Of a DNA stretch of 64,000 nucleotides, positions 23,481-31,303 are shown in pieces. The translations under genes and the position numbers were made by a program. The notes beneath the pieces were generated by a model that made no database searches, was not told the origin of the DNA, and saw only the letters and a program-made list of their open reading frames with translations. Source of the stretch: JABSQH01 sp039177505 (GTDB lineage: Bacteria > Actinomycetota > Acidimicrobiia > Acidimicrobiales > Ilumatobacteraceae). How positions within the stretch are numbered: the first letter of the stretch is position 1; every line of letters starts with the position of its first letter. The DNA lies in the NCBI GenBank assembly GCA_039177505.1, contig JBCDFR010000011.1:1-64000 (forward strand). Direction: 5' to 3'.

Positions 23481-24932
23481 GTGGCCGACTCACGTCCGAA
23501 CGTCCTGATGTTCATGACCGACCAGCTGCGCTACGACGCGCTCGCGTGCAGCGGCTCGCCGGTGGCGCACACTCCACACTTCGACGCGGTCGCCTCGCGC
23601 GGCGTTCGATTCACCGGCGCGTTCAGCCAGCACTCGGTGTGCGGCCCGAGTCGGGTCTCGATGCTCACGGGTTGGTATCCGCACGTAGCAGGTCATCGCA
23701 CGCTCACCAATCTGGTGAAACCGCACGAGCCGAACCTGCTGGCCCTGCTGCGCGACGCCGGGTACCACGTGGCATGGGCCGGCGAACGCGGCGACATGTT
23801 CGCCCCCGGCGTGGCCGATGCCTCGACCGACCGGCGCGGCTTCGAGGTCAGGCCCACGGTGATGATGGAGCCGAGCCCCTTCGGACCGGACGATCCTTGG
23901 TTCAACGCGCACTATCACGGTCGGCGCGCCGGTGGACCCGACGGCCCGACCCTTGACTTCGACGAAGCGACCGTCCGGACGGCGATCGAGTGGATCACCG
24001 ACGGCTTGCCCGAACCGTGGTGTCTGTTGATCGCGTTGGTCTTTCCCCACCCGCCGTTCGTCGCCGAAGAGCCGTGGTTCTCGATGCACGACCGCACGGC
24101 GGTGCCGGCTCCCGCGCCGTGGGTTGCCGACAGCAAGCCGCGGTTCATGCAGGCGTTGCGCGAGCGTTACGGAACCGGCGAGTTCGATCAACAACGCTGG
24201 GCCGAAATTGCGGCGACGTACCACGGCATGGTCAGTCGAGCCGACGATCAACTCGGCCGCGTGCTGGCAGCGATCGACCAGGCGGGACAGAGCGAACGCA
24301 CGATGACCTGGTGCTTCACCGATCACGGCGAGTATCTCGGCGACCACGGCCTGGTCGAGAAGTGGCCATCGGGGCAACACGACGTGCTGCTGCGCAACCC
24401 ACTGCTCGTCGCGGGGCCCGGAGTCGTCGAAGGTGGCAGGTGCAATGCACTCGTCGAGATGGTCGATCTGCTCCCGACGCTGCTCGACGTCGCCGGTGGC
24501 GAGGCCGGCCACACCCACTTCGGACGGTCGCTCGTCGGCGTGCTGGCAGATCCGTCGAGCGATCACCGAACGCATGCCTTCGCGGAAGGCGGATTCGTTC
24601 TCGCTGAACGACACCTGCTCGAGCAGGCGCGAGGCGCGTACGCACCCAAGGCAATCCAGCAGCACGACGACCCGGCGTCGGTCGGCAAGGCGATGTCTGT
24701 GCGCACGCACACACACAGCTACGTGCATCGACTGTACGAAGGCCCCGAGTTGTACGACCTCGTCGACGACCCCTACGAGACGGTCAACCTCGCCGGGCGA
24801 GTAGCGGTCGCCGACGTCGAAGCGGCACTGCGCGCCGAGCTGATGGAATGGATGTTGGCGACCACCGACGTGATCCCGTGGGAGAAGGACCCGCGCTTCG
24901 AGCCGACCATGCTCGAACTGTTCGCCCGCTGA
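23481..24932 (+). CDS. Sulfatase, Cys type
   Basis: A 483-residue sulfatase of the alkaline-phosphatase superfamily, which hydrolyses sulfate esters. The formylglycine signature is HSVCGPSRVSMLTGWYPH with Cys54 converted to formylglycine by FGE. Metal ligands are Asp14 in MTDQLRYDAL and the Asp-His pair in FTDHGEYLGDHGL (near residue 281). No signal peptide is visible, so it acts in the cytoplasm unless the N-terminus is wrong. GTG at 23481 is the start. It ends 1 base before a pair of 42-bp palindromic repeats. Confidence 0.9.
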   Translation: MADSRPNVLMFMTDQLRYDALACSGSPVAHTPHFDAVASRGVRFTGAFSQHSVCGPSRVSMLTGWYPHVAGHRTLTNLVKPHEPNLLALLRDAGYHVAWAGERGDMFAPGVADASTDRRGFEVRPTVMMEPSPFGPDDPWFNAHYHGRRAGGPDGPTLDFDEATVRTAIEWITDGLPEPWCLLIALVFPHPPFVAEEPWFSMHDRTAVPAPAPWVADSKPRFMQALRERYGTGEFDQQRWAEIAATYHGMVSRADDQLGRVLAAIDQAGQSERTMTWCFTDHGEYLGDHGLVEKWPSGQHDVLLRNPLLVAGPGVVEGGRCNALVEMVDLLPTLLDVAGGEAGHTHFGRSLVGVLADPSSDHRTHAFAEGGFVLAERHLLEQARGAYAPKAIQQHDDPASVGKAMSVRTHTHSYVHRLYEGPELYDLVDDPYETVNLAGRVAVADVEAALRAELMEWMLATTDVIPWEKDPRFEPTMLELFAR

Positions 24933-24933
24933 C

Positions 24934-25037
24934 CCACCGGTGAGCGAGACGGCCGCCTGTGGGCCACTTCACTCATCGCAACCGTGACGCTCAAGCCACC
25001 GGTGAGCGAGACGGCCCCCTGTGGGCCACTTCGCTCA
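24934..25037. repeat. Two 42-bp direct repeats with hairpin potential
   Basis: A 42-bp unit at 24934-24975 recurs at 24996-25037 with two mismatches and a 20-bp spacer. The second copy is nearly self-complementary: CGGTGAGCGA (25000-25009) pairs with TCGCTCACCG (25031-25040), and GGCCC with GGGCC inside, giving a stable hairpin. The pair lies between the sulfatase stop and the quinone-oxidoreductase start and could act as a terminator, or be a REP-like repeat family. Confidence 0.75.
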
Positions 25038-25067
25038 CCGCACGGTCACGTCGGTACGGTGCGCGGC

Positions 25068-26045
25068 ATGCAGGTGGTGGTGTGTCGTGAATTCGGACCG
25101 CTCGATGATCTGGTCATCGACGACCAGGTGGTCCCGGAGTGTGGCGACGGACAGGTACGGATCGCCGTGGGCGCGGCCGGGGTGAACTTCGTCGACGGGC
25201 TGCTCGCCCAGGGCCAGTACCAACTGAAACCACCCGTGCCCTACACGCCCGGCAGCGAAATCGCAGGCACGGTCAGCGCCGTCGGCGCGGGCGTCGAGGG
25301 ATTCGCGATCGGCCAGCGGGTGTTCGCCAGCACCGGTCTCACCGGGGGGTTCGCGGCTGAGGTCGTCGTGTCTGCCCTGGCCGTCCACCACACGCCGAAC
25401 GCGATGACCGATGGCCAGGCGGCGTCGTTCACCCAGAGCTACATGACGGCGCGTTTCGCGCTCGACCGCCGAGCAGGTGCGCACGCTGGCCAGCAACTGC
25501 TCGTGCTCGGCGCGGGCGGTGGGATCGGACTGGCCGCAGTCGACGTTGGTAGGTCGATGGGGTTGCGGGTGATCGCCGCTGCCTCCACCGACGAAAAGCG
25601 CCAGCGCGCCACCGACCTCGGTGCCGCAGCGGTGGTCGACAGTCGCGACGCCGATCTGAAGAACGCGGTTCGCGCCGCCTCCGACGGCGGTGTCGACCTG
25701 GCGTACGACCCCGTCGGTGGCGCCGCGAGCGAGCAGGCGCTGCGCGCCCTGACCGACGACGGACAGCTCCTGATCCTCGGATTTGCCGCCGGCGAGATCC
25801 CGCGCCTCCCGGCGAACCAGATCCTGCTGCGCAACCGTCGCGTCACCGGCGTCGACTGGGGCGGCTGGACCGTGACCAACCCACTCGACAACCGGGCGCT
25901 GCTCGAGGACGTCATCAGCCAGATCGCCAATGGTGAGCTGCACCCCACCGAGCCGACCGCCCGGCCGCTCACCGAGGCTGCCGCGGCGCTGCGCGATCAG
26001 GTCGACGGCCGAGTCGCCGGTAAGACCGTGCTCGTGCCCGGCTGA
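25068..26045 (+). CDS. NAD(P)H:quinone oxidoreductase / zinc-less MDR enzyme
   Basis: A 325-residue medium-chain dehydrogenase/reductase of the quinone oxidoreductase (QOR) type. The fold has an N-terminal GroES-like domain (GAAGVNFVDGLLAQGQY, PYTPGSEIAGTVSAVG) and a Rossmann domain with LVLGAGGGIGLAAVDVG (near residue 147). No zinc ligands are present. Relatives reduce quinones or other enones with NADPH. The frame is open from 24984 but ATG at 25068 begins the standard MQVVVCREFGP start. It follows the repeat pair. Confidence 0.9.
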   Translation: MQVVVCREFGPLDDLVIDDQVVPECGDGQVRIAVGAAGVNFVDGLLAQGQYQLKPPVPYTPGSEIAGTVSAVGAGVEGFAIGQRVFASTGLTGGFAAEVVVSALAVHHTPNAMTDGQAASFTQSYMTARFALDRRAGAHAGQQLLVLGAGGGIGLAAVDVGRSMGLRVIAAASTDEKRQRATDLGAAAVVDSRDADLKNAVRAASDGGVDLAYDPVGGAASEQALRALTDDGQLLILGFAAGEIPRLPANQILLRNRRVTGVDWGGWTVTNPLDNRALLEDVISQIANGELHPTEPTARPLTEAAAALRDQVDGRVAGKTVLVPG

Positions 26046-26070
26046 CGCCGCGATCGGGTGAGCCGCTCGT

Positions 26071-26772
26071 TCAGCGCAGCGAGAACGGCGGGTACTCGTC
26101 GGTGATCAGCAAGAACCCGTACGCGTGGACGCGCAGTGCCCAGCGGCCGTAGCCGACGAGGAAGTCGAACGCACCGCGCGACATCCGGCCGGTGAAAACG
26201 ATCGCGAACCAACTGAAGATCACCACGAAGAACCCAGCGATCGTCAGGAAGAGCAACACGATGTAGTGCGGAATCAGGAAGAGCCACTTGACCAGTGGCA
26301 TCCACCGGCTGATGTCGCGTTCGGCGTCCGGATAGTCGAGTTCGAGGTGGACATCTTGAGCATCGACCGTCGATGGGTACTTGTCGGTGAGCAACACCAG
26401 ATACGCGCCGACGCGGAAGGCGAAGCGGCTCAGCTCGAGCAGGAAGTCGAACCACCATCTGGGATAGCGCTGGCGAAACAGCAGCATCAACAACGTGGCG
26501 GCGAACAGGGCAACGCCGACTCCCGCCGACGAGGTGTACACCCAGTTGCCACTATTGGTCTGCACCCACTGTCCGGTACTGCCGGCCAACAGATTCAAAA
26601 TGATAGCGATCGGGATGATCAAGATGATGCGGAACGCAACGGTGACCCGATCTCGTTCGTCGGTGTAGTCGACCTCGACGCGGGCGGCGTACGGCGCTCC
26701 GCCGGCGATCGGTGCGGACGGAGGCGGTGAACCTCCCGGCGGTGGCAGGTCGGTCCCAGACGTTTCACTCAT
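26071..26772 (-). CDS. DUF4389 membrane protein
   Basis: A 233-residue protein with a Pro-rich N-terminus and four predicted membrane helices in two similar halves. Each half contains a tryptophan/phenylalanine-rich segment (RYPRWWFDFLLELSRFAFRV; TGRMSRGAFDFLVGYGRWAL) followed by YLVLLTDKYPS or YGFLLITDEYPP, which is the DUF4389 duplication. Function is unknown; in actinobacteria it commonly stands alone. ATG at 26772 is the only reasonable start. It converges with the quinone oxidoreductase gene. Confidence 0.82.
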   Translation of the reverse strand: MSETSGTDLPPPGGSPPPSAPIAGGAPYAARVEVDYTDERDRVTVAFRIILIIPIAIILNLLAGSTGQWVQTNSGNWVYTSSAGVGVALFAATLLMLLFRQRYPRWWFDFLLELSRFAFRVGAYLVLLTDKYPSTVDAQDVHLELDYPDAERDISRWMPLVKWLFLIPHYIVLLFLTIAGFFVVIFSWFAIVFTGRMSRGAFDFLVGYGRWALRVHAYGFLLITDEYPPFSLR

Positions 26773-26851
26773 GATCCCCTCCCGAGTGTCAATCCGACGC
26801 TACGTCAACCGCGCGCCGATGGCGCGGAGGCTTCGCAGACGGTGCGCCGTG

Positions 26852-27661
26852 TCACCCCGGTGCGAGCAACGCCGGGAGCGCGCCGAGTCCGTCGATGACG
26901 ATCTCGGGCATACTCCCGGCAGCACGGGCCGCCGCTTCGACCTCGGCGCGGTACTTGCCCGTCCTCACGAGCACGCCATGCAGTCCGGCGCGCTGCGCAC
27001 CGAGGACGTCATTGTCGATGTCGTCGCCGACCATCGCGACTCGCCCGGCCGGACATCCCAGCTCGGTGACCCCCGATCCGAAGAACTCCGGCGATGGTTT
27101 GCCGAGCACCACCGGCGAGATACCCGAAGCGTCTTCGAGCGCACGCACATAGGCCCCAGTGTCGAGTTCGAGTCCGCCACCGGTGCGCCAATACAGGTTG
27201 CGGTGCATCGCCACGAATGCTGCACCATCGAGGAGCAATCCGAACGCCCGGTTGAGTTGGGCGTGGGTGAAGTTGAGTCCCGCACCACCGATCACGACCA
27301 CATCGGCCGGGCCATCGGTGATCCACTCGATACCGGTCAAATCGGCCGACAAGTCGCCGCTGTTGAGTAGAAAGCAGCGCGCACCGGGATACTCCCGACG
27401 GAGGTAGGTCGCCGTCGCCGCAGGCGCCGTCAGAATCTCGGGGGCGGCGACTTCGAACCCTGCCTGTCGCAGGAGCACAGCGACATCGGCGCGGGTGCGT
27501 GTGGTCGTGTTGGTCGCGAACCGCAGCGGCATATCGCGACGGCGCAGTTCAGCCAGCGCATCGACAGCTCCCTCGATCGGTTGCCACGACACGGTGAGCA
27601 CGCCGTCGATGTCGAGGAGGAGACCATCGATGTCCAGCGTTGCTCCGTCTTCGACGGTCAT
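26852..27661 (-). CDS. HAD-superfamily hydrolase, subfamily IIA
   Basis: A 269-residue phosphatase of the NagD/LHPP-like HAD-IIA group. Motif I LLLDIDGVLT has Asp17 and Asp19; motif II FATNTTTRT follows; the C2 cap lies between; motif III/IV is GKPSPEFFGSG and VGDDIDNDVLGAQRAG. The family dephosphorylates sugar phosphates, phosphoglycolate or protein phosphohistidine/lysine. It is upstream of the Mrp operon on the minus strand with a 60-bp gap, which gives no functional clue. Confidence 0.88.
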   Translation of the reverse strand: MTVEDGATLDIDGLLLDIDGVLTVSWQPIEGAVDALAELRRRDMPLRFATNTTTRTRADVAVLLRQAGFEVAAPEILTAPAATATYLRREYPGARCFLLNSGDLSADLTGIEWITDGPADVVVIGGAGLNFTHAQLNRAFGLLLDGAAFVAMHRNLYWRTGGGLELDTGAYVRALEDASGISPVVLGKPSPEFFGSGVTELGCPAGRVAMVGDDIDNDVLGAQRAGLHGVLVRTGKYRAEVEAAARAAGSMPEIVIDGLGALPALLAPG

Positions 27662-27720
27662 GGCCAGATCGTCGCGCTACCGATCGCGTCGCGCCAGTAG
27701 TTGTTGCGCTGACGCTCGAA

Positions 27721-28044
27721 TCAGCTGTCGCGATCTTCGGCCGGCGCGAGGTCGTCGCGTGAGAGGTGTACCGATTCGGTCGTCCGGTGGGTGGCCCGGA
27801 ACAACAGGTGCGTGCCGGCCGGCAACGTGAGCACGAGTGCAACCGCGGCAACCGCAAGCAGTGCGGCGCCGGCCCAGCCCAGTTCGATTCCCGCCCCGAT
27901 AGCCACCAACAAGAAAGCGATCGGGCTGGCTTTCCCAGCCGAGTGGAATCGGGCGTACGGCGACTCGAATCGCAGCAGCCCGATGCCCGCCAAGAGCAGG
28001 AGCGACGCTCCGAGCAAGATGAGGACGGCCGAAACGACGTTCAC
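27721..28044 (-). CDS. mnhG: Mrp antiporter subunit G
   Basis: A 107-residue membrane protein: helix 1 (VVSAVLILLGASLLLLAGIG), the conserved LLRFESPYARFHSAGKASP motif, and two further helices before a charged tail. This is the last gene of the seven-gene Mrp Na+/H+ antiporter operon. Its GTG start (28042-28044) overlaps the stop of the F gene by 4 bases. A long upstream extension of the frame is excluded by the operon geometry. Confidence 0.9.
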   Translation of the reverse strand: MNVVSAVLILLGASLLLLAGIGLLRFESPYARFHSAGKASPIAFLLVAIGAGIELGWAGAALLAVAAVALVLTLPAGTHLLFRATHRTTESVHLSRDDLAPAEDRDS

Positions 28045-28307
28045 GAGCGGCCCCCCGCTTCGTTGCGTTCGACGAACCGGCTCAGCACGACCGTGGCGGT
28101 GAACGCGACGATCGCAATCACGGCAAGGATGCCGAGATACGTCTGATCGCCCGTCGCAGCGGCCCGCGTAGCCACCGCACACATCAGCGCGACGAGCAGC
28201 ACGTCGAGCGAGATCACCCGATCGACAAGGGCAGGTCCGCGGACGAGCCGCACGAGAGCAAACACCGCCGCCAGCATGAACACCGCAATGGCAATCGACC
28301 CGATCAC
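28041..28307 (-). CDS. mnhF: Mrp antiporter subunit F
   Basis: An 88-residue protein with three helices; the motif LVRGPALVDRVISLDVLLVA is the family signature. The GTG at 28307 overlaps the TGA of the E gene by 4 bases. It is needed for assembly of the Mrp complex in the membrane. Confidence 0.88.
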   Translation of the reverse strand: MIGSIAIAVFMLAAVFALVRLVRGPALVDRVISLDVLLVALMCAVATRAAATGDQTYLGILAVIAIVAFTATVVLSRFVERNEAGGRS

Positions 28308-28828
28308 TTCGCTCCCTCGCTGGTCGAGATCGCACCTGGCCCATCGATCGGCAGCGCACGGCATGCCAACTCGGCGAGCTGACCGACGTGTTCGGTGATC
28401 GACGGAATCTGCTCTGCGTGCAACACGTGCAGATACAGCGTCCCGGTGTCGGGCTCGGCATCGACCACCGCCGTACCCGGCGTGACGGTGATGGCCACCA
28501 CGAGCATCAGCAGGTGTGACTTGGCATCGACCGGCGCATCGACTGCGATGATCGCCTCGTCGGTGTAGTCGGTCGGAGTGAGGATCTCACGGGCCACACT
28601 TACCGTCGAGCGCACGAGGTCGACAGCGACGAGCCAGAGGAACGTCAGCAACGGCCACAACCGAATCCCCCCGGAACCCGGCGGCGGCGGTGAGAACGAG
28701 ACTGCGACGAGAGCCACGATCAATCCGGACGCGATGTTGGCGACGCTGATCGTGCGCCACAACGCACACCACACGGCGACGAGTGCGATCACGGTGACTG
28801 CCCGTCGAGGGGTAACGACAAAGTTCAC
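28304..28828 (-). CDS. mnhE: Mrp antiporter subunit E
   Basis: A 174-residue membrane protein with two N-terminal helices and a cytoplasmic C-terminal domain with VDAPVDAKSHLLMLVVAITV and TPGTAVVDAEPDTGTLYLHVL, typical of MnhE. The GTG at 28828 overlaps the MnhD stop and the TGA overlaps the F start, each by 4 bases. Confidence 0.9.
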   Translation of the reverse strand: MNFVVTPRRAVTVIALVAVWCALWRTISVANIASGLIVALVAVSFSPPPPGSGGIRLWPLLTFLWLVAVDLVRSTVSVAREILTPTDYTDEAIIAVDAPVDAKSHLLMLVVAITVTPGTAVVDAEPDTGTLYLHVLHAEQIPSITEHVGQLAELACRALPIDGPGAISTSEGAK

Positions 28829-30306
28829 TCGGCGAGCACCTCCTCGATATAGGGAGTGCGGTCGAGCAACTCGTTGGCCACCCGCTCACTCATGTCCCAC
28901 AGCGGGCCGGCGACGACCGCGATGGTCAATGTGCCGAGCACGGCGATCGAGGTCGCCGATGTCATGAACCGCTTTGAGGTGCGACTCGACGCAGGCAATG
29001 CCGGAGCGGTGGGAGCGCCCCAGAACACACCGAGCCAGATCTTGGTCATCGACATGAGCGTGAGCACGCTGCCGACGAGGGACACCACCACGATGGCGAT
29101 CGCTCCCTTGTCGATTCCGGCGTCGACCAACGCCAACTTGGCGACGAAGCCGGAGAATGGCGGCAGACCGGCGAGGCTGAGCGCGGGGAGCGCGAACAAC
29201 GCAGCGATCACGGGTTTCGACGTGGCCAGGCCGCCCACCTTGCTGAGCGTCGAGGTGCCTTGGTCGTCTTCGATCAGTCCACCCGAGAGGAACATCACTG
29301 TCTTGACCGGGATCTGATGGATCAGGAACAACACCGCACCCGCGACACCGGCGACCGTGAACAAACCGAGCCCCATGATCATGTATCCGATCTGGCTCAC
29401 GACGTGGAACGACAAGATGCGCTTGACGTCGTCTTGGGCCAGCGCGCCGAGCACCCCGACGATCATCGTCAGACCGGCGACGACGAGGAGCAGCGGCCCG
29501 AGGTCGTTCATCTCGGTGATCGTGAAGAATCTGATGATCACGTACACACCGATCTTGGTGAGTAGACCGGCGAACACCGCTGTGATCGATGTGGGTGCGG
29601 TGGGATAACTGTCGGGGAGCCACGAGAACAGCGGGAAGATCGCCGCCTTCGTGCCGAACACGACGAGGAACCACAGTCCGATACCGAGTTGCACTCCACT
29701 CGACAGTTGCGGGATGCGCTCGGCGAGCAACGCCATGTTGACCGTCCCCGTGGCCGAGTACACGATGGCTACGCCGAACAGGAACAATGCCGACGCAAAC
29801 AGGTTGATCACCACGTAGGTCATGCCCGACCGGATCTGGGCTGCTCTGCCCTGGTGGGTCAACAAGACGTAGCTCGACACGAGGATCAGCTCGAACGCGA
29901 CGAACAGCGTGAACAGATCGCCAGTGAGAACCGCCAGGCACACGCCACCGGTCAATACGAGGAGAATCGGACTGACCACCGCGGGATTGGCGCCGGCGGG
30001 GGTGCGGCGCTGGCCGATCGCGAACAACTCGACCACGGTGATCGTGGCGACGGCGATGAATAAGATCAAGGCGGCGAAGAGGTCGGCCACCAGCACAATG
30101 CCCAGTTCGGGCGACCACCCCCCGACGCGCAAGACCACCGTGCCGTCGCGTTCCACGGCGACGAGGAGCACAAACGAGAGCGCGGTGACGGCGAGCAGCG
30201 TGGCGATCGTGATCCCGTCGCGGAGCCGAGGAATCGTTCCGGTGGCCAACGCCAGCGCGGCCGCCAGCAATGGCAGTACGACGACGAGGGCAATAATCGC
30301 CGTCAT
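28825..30306 (-). CDS. mnhD: Mrp antiporter subunit D (NuoN-like proton channel)
   Basis: A 493-residue protein with about 14 helices, homologous to the ND4/NuoM/N antiporter subunits. It contains the proton-channel core: FGTKAAIFPLFSWLPDSYPT with the key Lys, and the segment LLTKIGVYVIIRFF. Start ATG 30306 overlaps the MnhC stop by 4 bases. It forms the ion-translocating core with MnhA. Confidence 0.92.
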   Translation of the reverse strand: MTAIIALVVVLPLLAAALALATGTIPRLRDGITIATLLAVTALSFVLLVAVERDGTVVLRVGGWSPELGIVLVADLFAALILFIAVATITVVELFAIGQRRTPAGANPAVVSPILLVLTGGVCLAVLTGDLFTLFVAFELILVSSYVLLTHQGRAAQIRSGMTYVVINLFASALFLFGVAIVYSATGTVNMALLAERIPQLSSGVQLGIGLWFLVVFGTKAAIFPLFSWLPDSYPTAPTSITAVFAGLLTKIGVYVIIRFFTITEMNDLGPLLLVVAGLTMIVGVLGALAQDDVKRILSFHVVSQIGYMIMGLGLFTVAGVAGAVLFLIHQIPVKTVMFLSGGLIEDDQGTSTLSKVGGLATSKPVIAALFALPALSLAGLPPFSGFVAKLALVDAGIDKGAIAIVVVSLVGSVLTLMSMTKIWLGVFWGAPTAPALPASSRTSKRFMTSATSIAVLGTLTIAVVAGPLWDMSERVANELLDRTPYIEEVLAE

Positions 30307-30806
30307 CGTGCCGACCCGTCCGATGGTGGCGTGTCCGACGGTGCGGCATCGCCTGACCGTGCCGCATCGGACGGCGGCGTGGTCGCTTCGGGGATGGTCC
30401 ACTCGCGCTCATCGACGTACTCGCCATGGTCGTGCTCGATGCCGTCATCGTGGAGTCCACCGTGGATGGCGGCAATTCGCCGATCTTCGATGTCGTCTTC
30501 GACGAGGTCATTGCCGGTGAGCTGTTGCTGGCGCCGGGCGAGCGCAAGGACGAACAATGTCAGACCGAACGAGATCACGATGGCCGTCAGTGCCAGCGCC
30601 TGAGGCAATGGGTTGGCAAGGCTGCCGTCGGAGCCATCGGCGATCGGGGCGTCTCCCGAGGGTCCCCCGGCGGCGATGAGCGCGAGCACCGTGGCGTGAC
30701 CGATCAACGCGAAGCCGATCACGATTCGGCTGAGCGAACGTGCGGTGATGAGAAACGTCCCGGCCGCGGCAAGACCAGCGACCCCGAGGATCAGCGCGGC
30801 GCTCAC
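30303..30806 (-). CDS. mnhC: Mrp antiporter subunit C with acidic His-containing tail
   Basis: A 167-residue NuoK-like subunit: three helices in the first ~95 residues (LSRIVIGFALIGHATVLALI, ALTAIVISFGLTLFVLALAR). It is followed by about 70 residues of a soluble tail rich in Asp, Glu, His and Ser/Pro (DDGIEHDHGEYVDEREW) that is much longer than in typical MnhC (about 110-120 residues). GTG at 30806 overlaps the MnhB stop. Confidence 0.88.
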   Translation of the reverse strand: MSAALILGVAGLAAAGTFLITARSLSRIVIGFALIGHATVLALIAAGGPSGDAPIADGSDGSLANPLPQALALTAIVISFGLTLFVLALARRQQQLTGNDLVEDDIEDRRIAAIHGGLHDDGIEHDHGEYVDEREWTIPEATTPPSDAARSGDAAPSDTPPSDGSAR

Positions 30807-31303
30807 GCCTTGTCCTCCGAAGCTCCACTCGACTCACCGGTTCGCACATCGATCTCGGCCCGACGGACGCGTGAGGTGCGCCGCGCATCCTGGGACAGAT
30901 CGGTGGCCCCGAGTCCATCGAGCAACGACAGGATCAGGCCGACGACGATCAGCGTGACGCCGATGTCGAAGGGCAAGGCACTGCCGGACTTGACCTTGCC
31001 GAGGACCGGAACCGTCCCTTCGATCACCACCTGGTTGAGCAGCGGCTCGCCCCACAACAGCGGTGCCAGCGCACACACACAGACGATCACTCCGCCCCAC
31101 GCGAGGTAGCCGACGGCGTGCTCGGGTCGCTGCAGGCCGGCGACGGTGCGCAACACGACCACTGCGCCGAACAGCAGCCCGGCGGCGAAGCCGCCTCCCG
31201 GTTGGTTGTGACCGGCGAAGAGTGCGAACGCGCCGATCATGATCGCCAGCGGACTGGCGGCCTGAATAGCCAGCCGCACGATCGGCGAACGACTGGCGAT
31301 CAT
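30803..31303 (-). CDS. mnhB: Mrp antiporter subunit B
   Basis: A 166-residue protein with four helices, including LFAGHNQPGGGFAAGLL, the conserved MnhB signature, and a soluble C-terminal tail. ATG at 31303 overlaps the MnhA stop by 4 bases. Confidence 0.9.
   Translation of the reverse strand: MIASRSPIVRLAIQAASPLAIMIGAFALFAGHNQPGGGFAAGLLFGAVVVLRTVAGLQRPEHAVGYLAWGGVIVCVCALAPLLWGEPLLNQVVIEGTVPVLGKVKSGSALPFDIGVTLIVVGLILSLLDGLGATDLSQDARRTSRVRRAEIDVRTGESSGASEDKA

Noticed and set aside
23490..24728. A 412-codon minus-strand frame across the sulfatase gene
   Set aside because: It is antisense to a well-supported sulfatase with intact catalytic motifs and its product resembles no family.
28886..30547. 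A 553-codon minus-strand frame over mnhD and mnhC
   Set aside because: It is in another frame of the same strand as mnhD, is Arg/His-rich, and has no membrane segments; it is a high-GC artefact.
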